From Microbacterium sp. (lineage in GTDB: Bacteria; Actinomycetota; Actinomycetes; Actinomycetales; Microbacteriaceae), in assembly GCF_031178445.1 (NCBI RefSeq), contig NZ_JAPSIY010000001.1, positions 517,237 through 581,236 of the forward strand: 64,000 nucleotides of DNA, written 5' to 3'. The notes under the pieces are model-generated. The model was not told the origin of the DNA and did not search any database. It worked only from the letters and a program-made list of their open reading frames with translations. This document shows positions 9,384-18,110 of the stretch, one piece after another. Position 1 is the stretch's first letter. Every line of letters starts with the position of its first letter. A program made the translations under genes and the position numbers.

Positions 9384-10739
9384 ATGACCACTGTGTCCGC
9401 ATCGCGCGGTCTGTCGCCCAAACAGCGAAAGACGGTCGCCGGCGGGGCCATCGGCACGCTGATCGAGTACTACGACTACTACCTGTACGGCCTCGCCTCG
9501 GCGGCGGTGTTCCCCGCGGTGTTCTTCTCTTCGAACGACCCCGTGATCGCGCAGCTGTCGTCGTTCGCGACCTTCGCCGTCGGATTCTTCCTTCGGCCCG
9601 TCGGCGGCATCATCTGGGGCATCATCGGCGACCGCGTCGGCCGCAAGGTCGTGCTGATGAGCACCGTCGTCGGCATGGGGCTCGCCACCACCGGCATCGG
9701 CCTCATCCCCTCTGACCAGGCCATCGGGATCGCCGCGCCGCTGCTGCTGCTGTTCTTCCGCCTCTGCCAGGGCTTCTTCGTCGGCGGTGAGATGGGTGGC
9801 GCCGCGACGATGGTCGTCGAGGCCGCCCCGATCGGCCGCAAGGGCATGTACGGCGCGTTCCTGATCAGCGGCGCCGGCGTCGCCAATGTCGTCTCGGGCG
9901 GTCTGATGGCCGGCCTCGGCCTGGTGCCCGGCTCGTGGTTCATCGAGTGGGGATGGCGCATTCCCTTCGTGTTCTCGATGGTGCTCGCAATCGCCGCGGT
10001 GATCCTGCGTCGCCACCTCGAGGAGTCCGAGGAGTTCACCGAGACGCAGACGCTGCTCATCTCCTCCACCGGGAAGAAGCACAACCCGCTCGTCGAGGCG
10101 TTCCGTCACCCGAAGAACACGATCCTCGGCATCCTGATCGGCCTTCCGCAGTCGATCGCCGGCTACGTGATCCTCACCTACGGTCTCAGCTTCATGGTGT
10201 CGAACAAGAGCCTTCCCGCGTGGATGGGCTTCGCCGGCACGATGATCGTCGGTCTGCTGCAGATCGTCGTCGCGCCGCTGTGGGGTCACATCTCCGACCG
10301 GATCGGCCGTCGCACGGTGTACATCATCGGATGCATCGGCTTCGCGGCCATGGTGTACCCGGCGTTCGCGCTGTTCACGACCGGCAACATGTGGCTGATC
10401 TGGGTCGGTCAGATCCTCGGCTTCGTGGTGTTCGGCGTCGCGATGCAGGCGACGCTCGCCACGATGCTCGCCGAGATGTTCGACCCAGAGGCGCGCACGA
10501 CCGGCGTCAACATCGGCTACCAGATCTCCAACACCCTCGGCGGCGGCCTCGCACCGATCATCTGCGTGGCCCTGGTCGCTGCAGCCGGTGGAGCGTTCTG
10601 GCCCGTGGTGGTCTATGCCGCGGTCATCGCGATCGTCGGCGTCATCGCCACGATGCTGGCATCCATCCGACCCGACGTCGAGGGCGCCGGTCGCCTGCAC
10701 GAGCTGCGCGTCGAGTCGGCCGTCAAGACGAACGCCTGA
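9384..10739 (+). CDS. MHS-family MFS transporter (metabolite:H+ symporter)
   Basis: A 12-helix permease of 451 residues in the ProP/ShiA/KgtP group. Markers are the N-terminal GTLIEYYDYYLYG, typical of MHS proteins, and the loop 2-3 motif GDRVGRKVVL, repeated in the second half as ISDRIGRRTVYI. The Shine-Dalgarno AAGGAGG precedes ATG 9384. It heads the operon for D-amino acid and N-acyl-D-amino acid breakdown, so its cargo is probably an (N-acyl-)D-amino acid or a related carboxylate. Known relatives carry betaine, shikimate, oxoglutarate or citrate; the exact substrate is not visible. Confidence 0.9.
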   Translation: MTTVSASRGLSPKQRKTVAGGAIGTLIEYYDYYLYGLASAAVFPAVFFSSNDPVIAQLSSFATFAVGFFLRPVGGIIWGIIGDRVGRKVVLMSTVVGMGLATTGIGLIPSDQAIGIAAPLLLLFFRLCQGFFVGGEMGGAATMVVEAAPIGRKGMYGAFLISGAGVANVVSGGLMAGLGLVPGSWFIEWGWRIPFVFSMVLAIAAVILRRHLEESEEFTETQTLLISSTGKKHNPLVEAFRHPKNTILGILIGLPQSIAGYVILTYGLSFMVSNKSLPAWMGFAGTMIVGLLQIVVAPLWGHISDRIGRRTVYIIGCIGFAAMVYPAFALFTTGNMWLIWVGQILGFVVFGVAMQATLATMLAEMFDPEARTTGVNIGYQISNTLGGGLAPIICVALVAAAGGAFWPVVVYAAVIAIVGVIATMLASIRPDVEGAGRLHELRVESAVKTNA

Positions 10740-10754
10740 GAGGGAGCAACCAGA

Positions 10755-12023
10755 ATGGTTCACGTGGACGACACTCTGCTGACAGCGCGCGACAAGGGAT
10801 TGCCCGCCCGCGCCGCGGGCATGACCGCGGCGGAGTTCCTCGCGACCGGTCCGCGCCTGGACGAATTCTGGACTCCTCTCATCGCGCTCGACGACGCCGC
10901 CATGGACGCCAACGTCGCGACCATGGCGGCGTGGTGCGCCGATCGAGACTTCGAGATCATGCCGCACGGCAAGACGACCATGGCGCCCGCGCTCTGGAAA
11001 CGTCAGACCGACGCCGGCGCGACGGGCATCACCCTCGCGACGATGGGCCAGGTGCGCACCGGGCGTGACCTCGGTCTCGACTCGATCATGCTCGCCAACG
11101 CCGCTGTGGACCCGCGGTCGCTCGCCTGGCTTGCAGGCGAGCTGACCGACCCCGCATTCCGGTTCGTCAGCTGGGCAGATTCCCTTTCGACCGTGGAGGC
11201 GATGGAGCAGGGCCTGCTCGCCGCGGGCGCGTCGCGCCCAGCGGACGTCTGCGTGGAACTCGGCGCCGCGGGCGGGCGCACCGGTGCGCGGTCGATCGCC
11301 GAGGCCGTCCGCGTCGCGGAGCGCATCGCCGCTTCCCCCGTGCTCCGAATCGCCGGCGTCTCGGGGTACGAGGGCAGCCTCGCTCACGACCGCTCGCCCG
11401 CAGGCGTCGCGGCCGTGCGGTCGTACCTCGAAGCGCAGATCGAATTGCACGCGAAGCTCGCCCCGCTGTACGACGACGGCGAGGTCTTCGTGACCGCCGG
11501 CGGCAGCGCGTACTTCGACATCGTCGCCGATGTCTGGGCGGGCGCAGCGCGCGACGGGCGCACGCGCTTCACGCTGCGCTCGGGCGCGTACATCGTGCAT
11601 GACGACGGCTTCTACCGCGGTATCTCGCCGTTCGACGAGGGCGGCGCGCACGGGGGCACCCAGGACGATTCGCCGCGCTTCGTCAACGCCATGCACGGGT
11701 TCGCTCGTGTGGTGTCGAGCCCCGAGCCCGGCCTGGCGCTCGTCGACGGCGGAAAGCGCGACCTGCCGTACGACGAGGGGATGCCCATCCCGCGGGCGTG
11801 GCGGCAGGAGTCGTCCGAGCAGTGGCAGCCCCTGCATGGGCAGGTGTCGGCGATGAACGATCAGCACTCGTACGTGCGCTCGGAGCAGCATCTGCCGATC
11901 GCATCGGTCGTGCGCCTCGGGCTGTCGCACCCGTGCACCGCATTCGACAAGTGGCGCATTCTGCCGGTGGTCGAATCGGTCGAATCCGATCTGGTCGTCG
12001 ACCTGGTCCGCACCTGGTTCTGA
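10755..12023 (+). CDS. D-serine/D-threonine lyase-type PLP enzyme (alanine racemase fold)
   Basis: A 422-residue fold-III PLP enzyme of the Dsd1/D-threonine aldolase group. The Schiff-base lysine is in PHGKTTMAP, and a C-terminal His-Cys pair (LGLSHPCTAFDKW) matches the metal site of D-serine dehydratases. The likely reaction is elimination of D-serine (or D-threonine) to ammonia and a 2-oxo acid through an enamine. Position fits: a D-aminoacylase directly downstream would free D-amino acids, and RidA would hydrolyse the reactive enamine/imine. D-serine dehydratase versus D-threonine aldolase cannot be settled by eye. Confidence 0.85.
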   Translation: MVHVDDTLLTARDKGLPARAAGMTAAEFLATGPRLDEFWTPLIALDDAAMDANVATMAAWCADRDFEIMPHGKTTMAPALWKRQTDAGATGITLATMGQVRTGRDLGLDSIMLANAAVDPRSLAWLAGELTDPAFRFVSWADSLSTVEAMEQGLLAAGASRPADVCVELGAAGGRTGARSIAEAVRVAERIAASPVLRIAGVSGYEGSLAHDRSPAGVAAVRSYLEAQIELHAKLAPLYDDGEVFVTAGGSAYFDIVADVWAGAARDGRTRFTLRSGAYIVHDDGFYRGISPFDEGGAHGGTQDDSPRFVNAMHGFARVVSSPEPGLALVDGGKRDLPYDEGMPIPRAWRQESSEQWQPLHGQVSAMNDQHSYVRSEQHLPIASVVRLGLSHPCTAFDKWRILPVVESVESDLVVDLVRTWF

Positions 12024-12031
12024 GGAGAGCG

Positions 12032-13627
12032 ATGAGCACTCGCACTGTGCTGCGCGGTGGATCGGTGGTCTCCGCGGAGGGTCCCGTCCGCGCCGACGTC
12101 GCGATCGAAGGCGGCGAAGTGACGCGGGTCGGGCGAGTCGATCCGCAGCCCGATGATGCGGTGCTGGACGTCTCCGACCGCTTCGTGCTGCCGGGTCTCA
12201 TCGATGTGCACTCCCACGCCGACGGCCTGCTCGGCGACCCCGACGTCACGCGGACCCTGCTGCGTCAAGGCGTCACGACGGTGATCACCGGTCAGGACGG
12301 CGTCTCCTACGCCCCTGGCGACGGCTCCTACGCGGCAGAGTACTTCGCGGCGATCAACGGCCCGCATCCGACGTACCGAGGAGGCGGCGTCGCCGACTAT
12401 CTCGCCGCCGTCAACGGCACGTCGCCGCTGAACGCCGGCTACCTGATTCCGGCCGGCACCGTCCGCTTCGAGGTCTGTGGGAGGCATGACGGGCCCGCGA
12501 CGGAGGACGAGCGCCGGCGCATGGCGTTCGTCGTGGAGCGCGGCATGGACGACGGCGCGCTCGGCATCTCGAGCGGACTCGACTATGTGCCCGGCATCTT
12601 CCAGGATGCGGCCGAGATCGCCGCGCTGTGTGCGCCAGTCGCCAGGGCCGGGGGTGTCTACGTCACCCACATGCGCGGAGGCTACGAGTCGAACACCGCC
12701 GCCGGCATCGCCGAGGTGGCCGACATCTCACGCCGGGCTGAAGGCGACACCGGATCAGGGCTGGCGGTGCACATCTCGCACTTCCACGCCGATGCCGACA
12801 TCGTGCTGGCGCAGCTCGCCGCGCTGGAGGCCGCCGGAGTGGATGCGACCTTCGACGCCTACCCGTACATCCGGGGCTGCACGCTGCTCGGCATGCCGCT
12901 GCTGCCGCCTGAGGTCTCGATGCTGCCGAGGGCGGAGGCCGTCGCCGTGATCGCTGACCCCGCTCGTCGCGCCGAGCTGCGCGAGGCGTGTGCGGGCAGG
13001 GCGACGCGGAGCGCCAGCCTCGGCCCGGACTGGCCCGACATGATCACGCTCGCCCACATCGCCGCACCCGAGCTGGCATGGGCGCACGGGCTGACACTGC
13101 GTGCGGCCGCCGAGCGTGCGGGGTCCTCGCCCGCCGACTTCGCGCTGGATGCGCTTGCCGCATCCGGTCTGGAGTGCAGCGCTGTCATGGCCGTGCGCAG
13201 CCCTCGGCCCAGCACCGAGCTCGCTCGCATCTTCTCCCACCCCGCCCACACCGGCGGATCCGACGGCATCTTCATCGGGGCGCACCCGCACCCGAGGGCC
13301 GCCGGCACCTTCGCCCGCTACCTCCGCGAGTACGTGCGGGACCTCGGCACGTGGAGCTGGCCCGACGCCGTGCACCACCTGTCGGCGCTGCCGGCGCGCC
13401 GGTTCGGGCTGGGGCGCCGCGGCGCCGTCGAGACAGGATTCGTCGCCGACCTGGTCGTCGTCGACCCGTCGACGGTGGCCGACACCGCCACGTACGAGAA
13501 CCCGCGCACAGCCGCCGTCGGCATCGACGACGTCTTCGTCGGCGGCATCCGCGTTCTCGCCGAGGGCGAACCGACGGGGGCTCTGCCCGGCAGGGGACTG
13601 CGCCGCGCCGCGGACAGTCGCACGTGA
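12032..13627 (+). CDS. D-aminoacylase / N-acyl-D-amino acid deacylase family amidohydrolase
   Basis: Hydrolyses N-acyl-D-amino acids to D-amino acid and carboxylate. The N-terminal beta-sandwich runs into the metal motif VHSHAD (His60, His62); later metal or catalytic positions are seen in VTHMR, ISHFHAD and the aspartate of SHPAHTGGSDG. It has 531 residues, close to the family. One oddity: known D-aminoacylases have a cysteine metal ligand in GNCG, while the equivalent here appears to be GQDG (Asp89). Start ATG 12032 follows GGAG, 8 bp after the preceding stop, so the two genes are co-translated. The acyl group and amino acid are not known. Confidence 0.87.
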   Translation: MSTRTVLRGGSVVSAEGPVRADVAIEGGEVTRVGRVDPQPDDAVLDVSDRFVLPGLIDVHSHADGLLGDPDVTRTLLRQGVTTVITGQDGVSYAPGDGSYAAEYFAAINGPHPTYRGGGVADYLAAVNGTSPLNAGYLIPAGTVRFEVCGRHDGPATEDERRRMAFVVERGMDDGALGISSGLDYVPGIFQDAAEIAALCAPVARAGGVYVTHMRGGYESNTAAGIAEVADISRRAEGDTGSGLAVHISHFHADADIVLAQLAALEAAGVDATFDAYPYIRGCTLLGMPLLPPEVSMLPRAEAVAVIADPARRAELREACAGRATRSASLGPDWPDMITLAHIAAPELAWAHGLTLRAAAERAGSSPADFALDALAASGLECSAVMAVRSPRPSTELARIFSHPAHTGGSDGIFIGAHPHPRAAGTFARYLREYVRDLGTWSWPDAVHHLSALPARRFGLGRRGAVETGFVADLVVVDPSTVADTATYENPRTAAVGIDDVFVGGIRVLAEGEPTGALPGRGLRRAADSRT

Positions 13628-13677
13628 TTCGTCCCCCGATGGGGATCAGACCTGTTGTCAACAGAAAGGAAAGCAAC

Positions 13678-14061
13678 ATGCCGAAGACCGGTTTCCACAC
13701 CGAGGGCGTGCCCGCGCCCGCTGGCCCCTACAGCCACGGGGTGGTCGCGAACGGATTCCTGTACACGGCGGGATTCGGCCCGCAGGACGCGGCGAACGAC
13801 AACGCCATCGCCGACAACGTGGGCGACCAGACGCGCCAGGTTCTGCGCAACATCCAGAAGGTGCTCGCCGTGCACGGTCTGACGATGGATGACGTCGTCA
13901 AGTCGACGGTGCACCTGCAGGACCTCAGCGACTTCGCCGAGTTCAACACGGCGTACGAGGAGTTCTTCACAGCGCCCTACCCGGTGCGCACCACGGTGGG
14001 CTCGCAGCTGGCGAACATCCTCGTCGAGATCGACGTGGTCGCCGCCCTTCCTCAGAGCTGA
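13678..14061 (+). CDS. ridA: RidA family enamine/imine deaminase
   Basis: A 127-residue YjgF/YER057c/UK114 protein with a good Shine-Dalgarno (GAAAGGAAAG) before ATG 13678. Family features include AGPYSHGVVANGFLYTAG near the N-terminus, the arginine in PYPVRTTVGSQL that binds the substrate carboxylate, and the C-terminal ILVEIDVVA. It hydrolyses 2-aminoacrylate-type enamines/imines released by PLP-dependent serine/threonine dehydratases, which explains its place last in an operon with such an enzyme. Confidence 0.94.
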   Translation: MPKTGFHTEGVPAPAGPYSHGVVANGFLYTAGFGPQDAANDNAIADNVGDQTRQVLRNIQKVLAVHGLTMDDVVKSTVHLQDLSDFAEFNTAYEEFFTAPYPVRTTVGSQLANILVEIDVVAALPQS

Positions 14062-14079
14062 CCCGCCCCACTGCATCCC

Positions 14080-14146
14080 GGGGGCCGACACGCCGCCTGT
14101 CGGACGAAACACCGTGTTTCGTCCGACATCCGGCGCGTCGGCCCCC
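14080..14146. repeat. 67-bp near-perfect palindrome, possible terminator
   Basis: Inner arms TGTCGGACGAAACAC (14098-14112) and its perfect complement (14114-14128) are separated by one base. Outer arms (14080-14095 and 14131-14146) match over 16 bp with one mismatch (14090/14136). The whole can fold as a very long hairpin behind ridA or extrude as a cruciform. It is followed by C/G-rich sequence, not by a T-run, so simple intrinsic termination is not certain. Confidence 0.8.
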
Positions 14147-14258
14147 GGTCTGTCGTACGAAGAGGGCGCTGCGACTGCGGCATCCGGAGTCCGCGCCCGC
14201 GCGGCATCCGACTGTCAAGTCCCCCTCGGCGGTTCGAAGCCCGACGTATCGTGTCGGC

Positions 14259-15731
14259 ATGGACGGGTTCGCCGCAGTGGACTACGGCTTCGCCCGCGAG
14301 GTTCTGCAGCGGGGCATCGCGGCGCTGTTCTTCGTCGCGTTCCTGTCGACGCTGAACCAGTTCCGCCCGCTGCTCGGCGAGCGGGGCCTGCTGCCCGCGC
14401 CGCAGCTTCTCGACTGGGCGACGTCGTCGAAGGACAGGATCCGGATGCTGCGCCCCACGCTCTTCACGCGCATCCGCTACTCCGATCGCAGGCTGGCTGC
14501 ACTGTGCTGGGCCGAAATGGTCGTCGCGATCGTGCTCGTGGCTGGCATCCCGCAGCTGGGGCCGCCCTGGGTTCCGATGGTCTGCTTCCTGCTGCTGTGG
14601 GGCGGCTACATGTCGATCACGAGCATCGGGCAGACCTTCTACGGTTTCGGCTGGGAGATGCTGCTGCTCGAGGCCGGCTTCATCGCGGCGTTCCTCGGCT
14701 CGGCAGATCAGCCGCCGCCCGCCGTCGTGATCGTGCTGTTCTGGTGGCTGCTGTTCCGGCTGGAATTCGGCGCCGGGATGATCAAGATCCGCGGCGGCCG
14801 CGAATGGCGCGATCTCACCGCGCTGATGTACCACCATGAAACGCAGCCCATGCCGGGTCCGCTCAGTCGTCAGGCGCACCTGCTGCCCGGGTGGTTCCAT
14901 CGGGGCGAGGTGCTCGGCAATCATTTCGCGCAGCTGGTGGTGCCGTTCCTCCTGTTCGCACCGATCCTGTCGTTCTGGGTTCCCGGCCCGGTGCCCGAGA
15001 TCATCGGCACGACGGCTGCCGCGATCGTGATCCTCACGCAGCTGTGGCTGGTCGTCACCGGCAACTTCGCGTGGCTGAACTGGGCCACGATCGTGATCGG
15101 CTTCTCGGCGGTGGGGCTGCCGGGAACGCTGGTCGGACGAGACGCGGCAGGTGCGTGGCGCGGCATCCCGCTGTACTGGATCGTCGTCACCTCGGCCGTC
15201 GGCATCCTGTTCGTGGTTCTGAGCTGGCCGGCGCTGCGCAATCTCTTCGCCAGCCGTCAGCTGATGAACGCGAGCTTCAACCGGTGGCAGCTGGCGAACG
15301 CGTACGGCGCGTTCGGCACCGTGACGAAGAGGCGCATCGAGTACGTGGTCGAGGGCACCATGGATGCCGATCCGTCGTCGGCGCGCTGGTCGGAGTACGA
15401 GTTCCGGGGCAAACCGGGTGACGTGCGGCGCGTGCCCCGCCAGTTCGCGCCGTACCATCTGCGGCTGGACTGGCTGATGTGGTTCCTGCCGCTCGGGCAC
15501 TCGATCGACGACTGGTTCACGATGTTCCTGGTGCGGCTGCTCGAGGCCGACCGACCGACCCTGCGGATGCTGCGCCGAGACCCGTTCGCCGGTCACGCAC
15601 CGCGGTGGGTGCGGGTGATCTCGTATCGCTACCGGTTCACCACGCGCGCCGAGCACCGCGAGACCGGTGCCGTCTGGACCCGCGATCGCAGACGCGTACT
15701 GGTGCGCCCGATCAGCCTGCGCGGCCGCTGA
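14259..15731 (+). CDS. Lipase maturation factor (LMF1/LMF2-like) family membrane protein
   Basis: A 490-residue polytopic membrane protein with about eight hydrophobic segments. Conserved strings of the LMF family are present: a central YHHETQPMP followed by GPLSRQAHLLP, KIRGGREWRD, and NAYGAFGTVTKRR before the C-terminal soluble part with PYHLRLDWLMWFLP. In animals LMF1 helps fold secreted lipases in the ER; the bacterial role is unknown. The start lacks a Shine-Dalgarno and lies 6 bp after TATCGT, suggesting a leaderless transcript. It stands alone between a palindrome and a convergent oxidoreductase, so context gives no partner. Confidence 0.88.
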   Translation: MDGFAAVDYGFAREVLQRGIAALFFVAFLSTLNQFRPLLGERGLLPAPQLLDWATSSKDRIRMLRPTLFTRIRYSDRRLAALCWAEMVVAIVLVAGIPQLGPPWVPMVCFLLLWGGYMSITSIGQTFYGFGWEMLLLEAGFIAAFLGSADQPPPAVVIVLFWWLLFRLEFGAGMIKIRGGREWRDLTALMYHHETQPMPGPLSRQAHLLPGWFHRGEVLGNHFAQLVVPFLLFAPILSFWVPGPVPEIIGTTAAAIVILTQLWLVVTGNFAWLNWATIVIGFSAVGLPGTLVGRDAAGAWRGIPLYWIVVTSAVGILFVVLSWPALRNLFASRQLMNASFNRWQLANAYGAFGTVTKRRIEYVVEGTMDADPSSARWSEYEFRGKPGDVRRVPRQFAPYHLRLDWLMWFLPLGHSIDDWFTMFLVRLLEADRPTLRMLRRDPFAGHAPRWVRVISYRYRFTTRAEHRETGAVWTRDRRRVLVRPISLRGR

Positions 15732-15837
15732 GCGGTGCGGTCCCGCAACACTGGCGGGCGTCGGCACTTCTGAAGGACGATCTCGGCCGCAGCATCCTTC
15801 AGATGTGGCATCCGCCCTCGAACCCGGATGCCGTCCG

Positions 15838-16785
15838 TCAGAGCATCACCGGTCGCCCGGCGGCCAGCGACGCGTAGGCGGCATCGACCAGGGCCACCGC
15901 GGCGACGCCGTCCTCGGGCGTCACCCTGGCGTCCCCGCCCGTGCGGACCGCATCAAGGAAGTCGGCCAGCTGAGCCCCGTAGGGATCGGTCTCGGATGCC
16001 GGGGGCAGATACCCCTCACGCACGACGCCCAGGTCGGCGGTGTCGAATCGCAGTGAGCCAATGGCGCCGGTCACCTCGGCGGTGGAGCGGAACGGCGTGC
16101 CGGGCTCGAACCAGTCGGCGCGCACATGGCTGATCGCCCCGTTCGCGTGCGTGAGAGTGACGTGTGCCGACACCGGCGGCTCGACGATGCCGTCGACGGC
16201 GGGCGGGTCCTGTGTCGCTGACACCTCCACCACGGGGCCGGCCAACCACAGCGCCTGGTCGAGGTCATGGATCATCAGGTCACGGATGAGCCCTCCGCCG
16301 GCATCCTGAGCGTAGAACCAGGCCGACGCCGGTGCCGCGACGGTTCGACGGAAGGTGAGCTCCAGCAGCGCGCCGATCGAATCGATCCGTTCCTGCAGTC
16401 GCCGGTAGCCCTCGAAGTAGCGCACCACGTGCGCGGGGAAGAGCCGCACCCCGGCATCCGCCGCGGCCTGCAGCATCCGTTCGGCCTCCGACGCCGTGAC
16501 CGCGAGGGGCTTCTCGCAGACGACATGGCGTCCGGCGATGAACGCGCGGCGGGCGATGTCGAGGTGGGTCCTCGTGGGACTGACGATGTCGACGATCTCG
16601 CATCCGTCGATCAGGGCGTCGAGCTCGTCGACCACGCGGATGCCGTAGCGCCCGGCGAGCTCCTCCGCGCCGGTGCGACGCAGGATGCCGACCTCCGCAC
16701 CGAGCGCCAGCCACCCGGCGACGTGCAGCGGGGCGATGCCTCCTGCGCCGACGATGCCGACTCGAGCGGCCGCGGTGATCTCCAT
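15838..16785 (-). CDS. Gfo/Idh/MocA family oxidoreductase
   Basis: NAD(P)-dependent sugar or cyclitol dehydrogenase of 315 residues. The Rossmann motif VGIVGAGGIAPLH is at the N-terminus, the catalytic lysine in CEKPLAV, and the second-domain pattern GGGLIRDLMIHDLDQALWL carries the usual D-x-x-x-H. It is closely related in sequence to the gene at 21889-22890 (shared VRLFPAHVVRY and PEDGVAAV/PEDGIAAV), so the two are paralogues. It is divergent from the ceramidase-like gene at 16860 with a 74-bp gap. Only 106 bp with an 8-bp hairpin (15770-15802) separates it from the convergent LMF gene. Confidence 0.91.
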   Translation of the reverse strand: MEITAAARVGIVGAGGIAPLHVAGWLALGAEVGILRRTGAEELAGRYGIRVVDELDALIDGCEIVDIVSPTRTHLDIARRAFIAGRHVVCEKPLAVTASEAERMLQAAADAGVRLFPAHVVRYFEGYRRLQERIDSIGALLELTFRRTVAAPASAWFYAQDAGGGLIRDLMIHDLDQALWLAGPVVEVSATQDPPAVDGIVEPPVSAHVTLTHANGAISHVRADWFEPGTPFRSTAEVTGAIGSLRFDTADLGVVREGYLPPASETDPYGAQLADFLDAVRTGGDARVTPEDGVAAVALVDAAYASLAAGRPVML

Positions 16786-16859
16786 GAGCCGAGCCTACGA
16801 CCGCCGGGGTCGGGCCGCGACGGTGGTGCGCAACGCCACGGGCGTGCCAGCATCGCCCT

Positions 16860-18110
16860 ATGGACGACGCGACGTTGCAGGTGGGTGCCGCCGTGCGCGC
16901 GGTCGACGTGCCGCCGGGCACGCGGATGTCGGGATATGCGGCGCGCACGTCGGGCTCCACCGGTGTGCACGATGCGATGACCGTGCGCGCGATCGTGCTC
17001 GAGCGCGTCGCGCTCGTGACGGTGGACTGCTGCGTTCTGCACGAGAGCACCTGCGTCGCTGTCCGTGCGGCGGCGATCGCTCACGGCGCCGTCGATGACG
17101 TCGTGGTGCACGCGACACACACGCACTCCGGGCCGTGCGTCGGCTCTGGTCGAGCCGGCGTCGATGAGGCGCGCGTGCGGGCTGAGGTCGAGCTGGCGAT
17201 CCCGGATGCCGTGGCAGCGGCGGCGGCGCGACAGCTGCCCTGCACAATGGGCTTCGCGGAAGCGTTCGGCACCGGGGTCGCCAGGAACCGTCGCCACCCC
17301 GGTCGCGACATCGACCCGCCGGTGCAGGTGATCGGTTTCGATCATCGCGGGCGCCGCGTCGCGACCCTCGTCTCATACGCGTGCCATCCCGTGGTGCTGG
17401 ATGCGGCGAACACACTCATCAGCGGCGACTTCGCAGCTCCCCTGCGGGATCAGGTCGAGCAGGCTTTCCCCGGCAGCGTCTGCGTCTACGCCACAGGGCC
17501 GGCGGGCGACGTCAATCCCGGCGACTTCAGCCCGGAATCGTCCTACGTCACGGGAGCGGAGGGCCACACGCTCGCGGATGCCGCGCACATCGGCGGCATC
17601 CTGGCCGGTGCGGCAGTCGCCGCACCGGTTCACCGCATCGACGCGTCGGATGCGGAGATCGCCGCCACCGGCGTGACGCTCGAGCTGGAAGCGGCGGGCG
17701 ACATCGTCGGCGACGTGCGCGCCTGGAGGGAGGAACTGGCCGGGGGAACCGGCAGGGAGGCGCTGCTGAACGAGTGGCTGCGCTGGGCGCAGACGCGACC
17801 GCTGGCCGCGGACTGGACCGGACGCGTGTCGGTCATCGCGGCCGGTGACCTGCGGATCGTATGCCTGCCGAATGAGCCGTTCCTCGCCGCATCCGCTCAC
17901 CTCCGGCCGCATCACGACGGGCCCATGATGGTGCTCGGATACTGCGACGGAGTCGCCGGGTACCTGCCCGATGCCGCCGAGTACGCACACGGCGGGTACG
18001 AGGTGGCAGACGCCCATCGCTACTACGGCATGCCGGCGCCGTTCGCCGGCGGTTCGCTGGAACGGGTCACGGATACCGCCGCCGCCCTGCTGACCGGGAT
18101 GTCACGCTGA
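16860..18110 (+). CDS. Neutral/alkaline ceramidase N-terminal domain-like hydrolase
   Basis: A 416-residue protein resembling the N-terminal zinc domain of neutral ceramidases. The metal motif region reads VHATHTHSGP, and a second histidine lies in SYACHPVVL, both characteristic of this superfamily. It lacks an obvious signal peptide and the ceramidase C-terminal domain, so it is probably a cytoplasmic amidase or esterase acting on a small molecule. A paralogue with the same motifs is at 39271-40674. The start has no Shine-Dalgarno. It overlaps the convergent amidohydrolase by 9 bp at the 3' end. The substrate is unknown; ceramide is unlikely given the sugar-catabolic setting. Confidence 0.8.
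   Translation: MDDATLQVGAAVRAVDVPPGTRMSGYAARTSGSTGVHDAMTVRAIVLERVALVTVDCCVLHESTCVAVRAAAIAHGAVDDVVVHATHTHSGPCVGSGRAGVDEARVRAEVELAIPDAVAAAAARQLPCTMGFAEAFGTGVARNRRHPGRDIDPPVQVIGFDHRGRRVATLVSYACHPVVLDAANTLISGDFAAPLRDQVEQAFPGSVCVYATGPAGDVNPGDFSPESSYVTGAEGHTLADAAHIGGILAGAAVAAPVHRIDASDAEIAATGVTLELEAAGDIVGDVRAWREELAGGTGREALLNEWLRWAQTRPLAADWTGRVSVIAAGDLRIVCLPNEPFLAASAHLRPHHDGPMMVLGYCDGVAGYLPDAAEYAHGGYEVADAHRYYGMPAPFAGGSLERVTDTAAALLTGMSR

Noticed and set aside
9363..11930. Very long open frame (855 codons) on the minus strand
   Set aside because: It is antisense to the MHS transporter and D-amino acid lyase genes, has His/Arg/Asp-rich composition typical of reversed high-GC coding DNA, and lacks a ribosome site.
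16860..18110. True ceramidase
   Set aside because: Only the N-terminal zinc-domain motifs are present; there is no signal peptide or C-terminal domain, and the neighbours are sugar genes.
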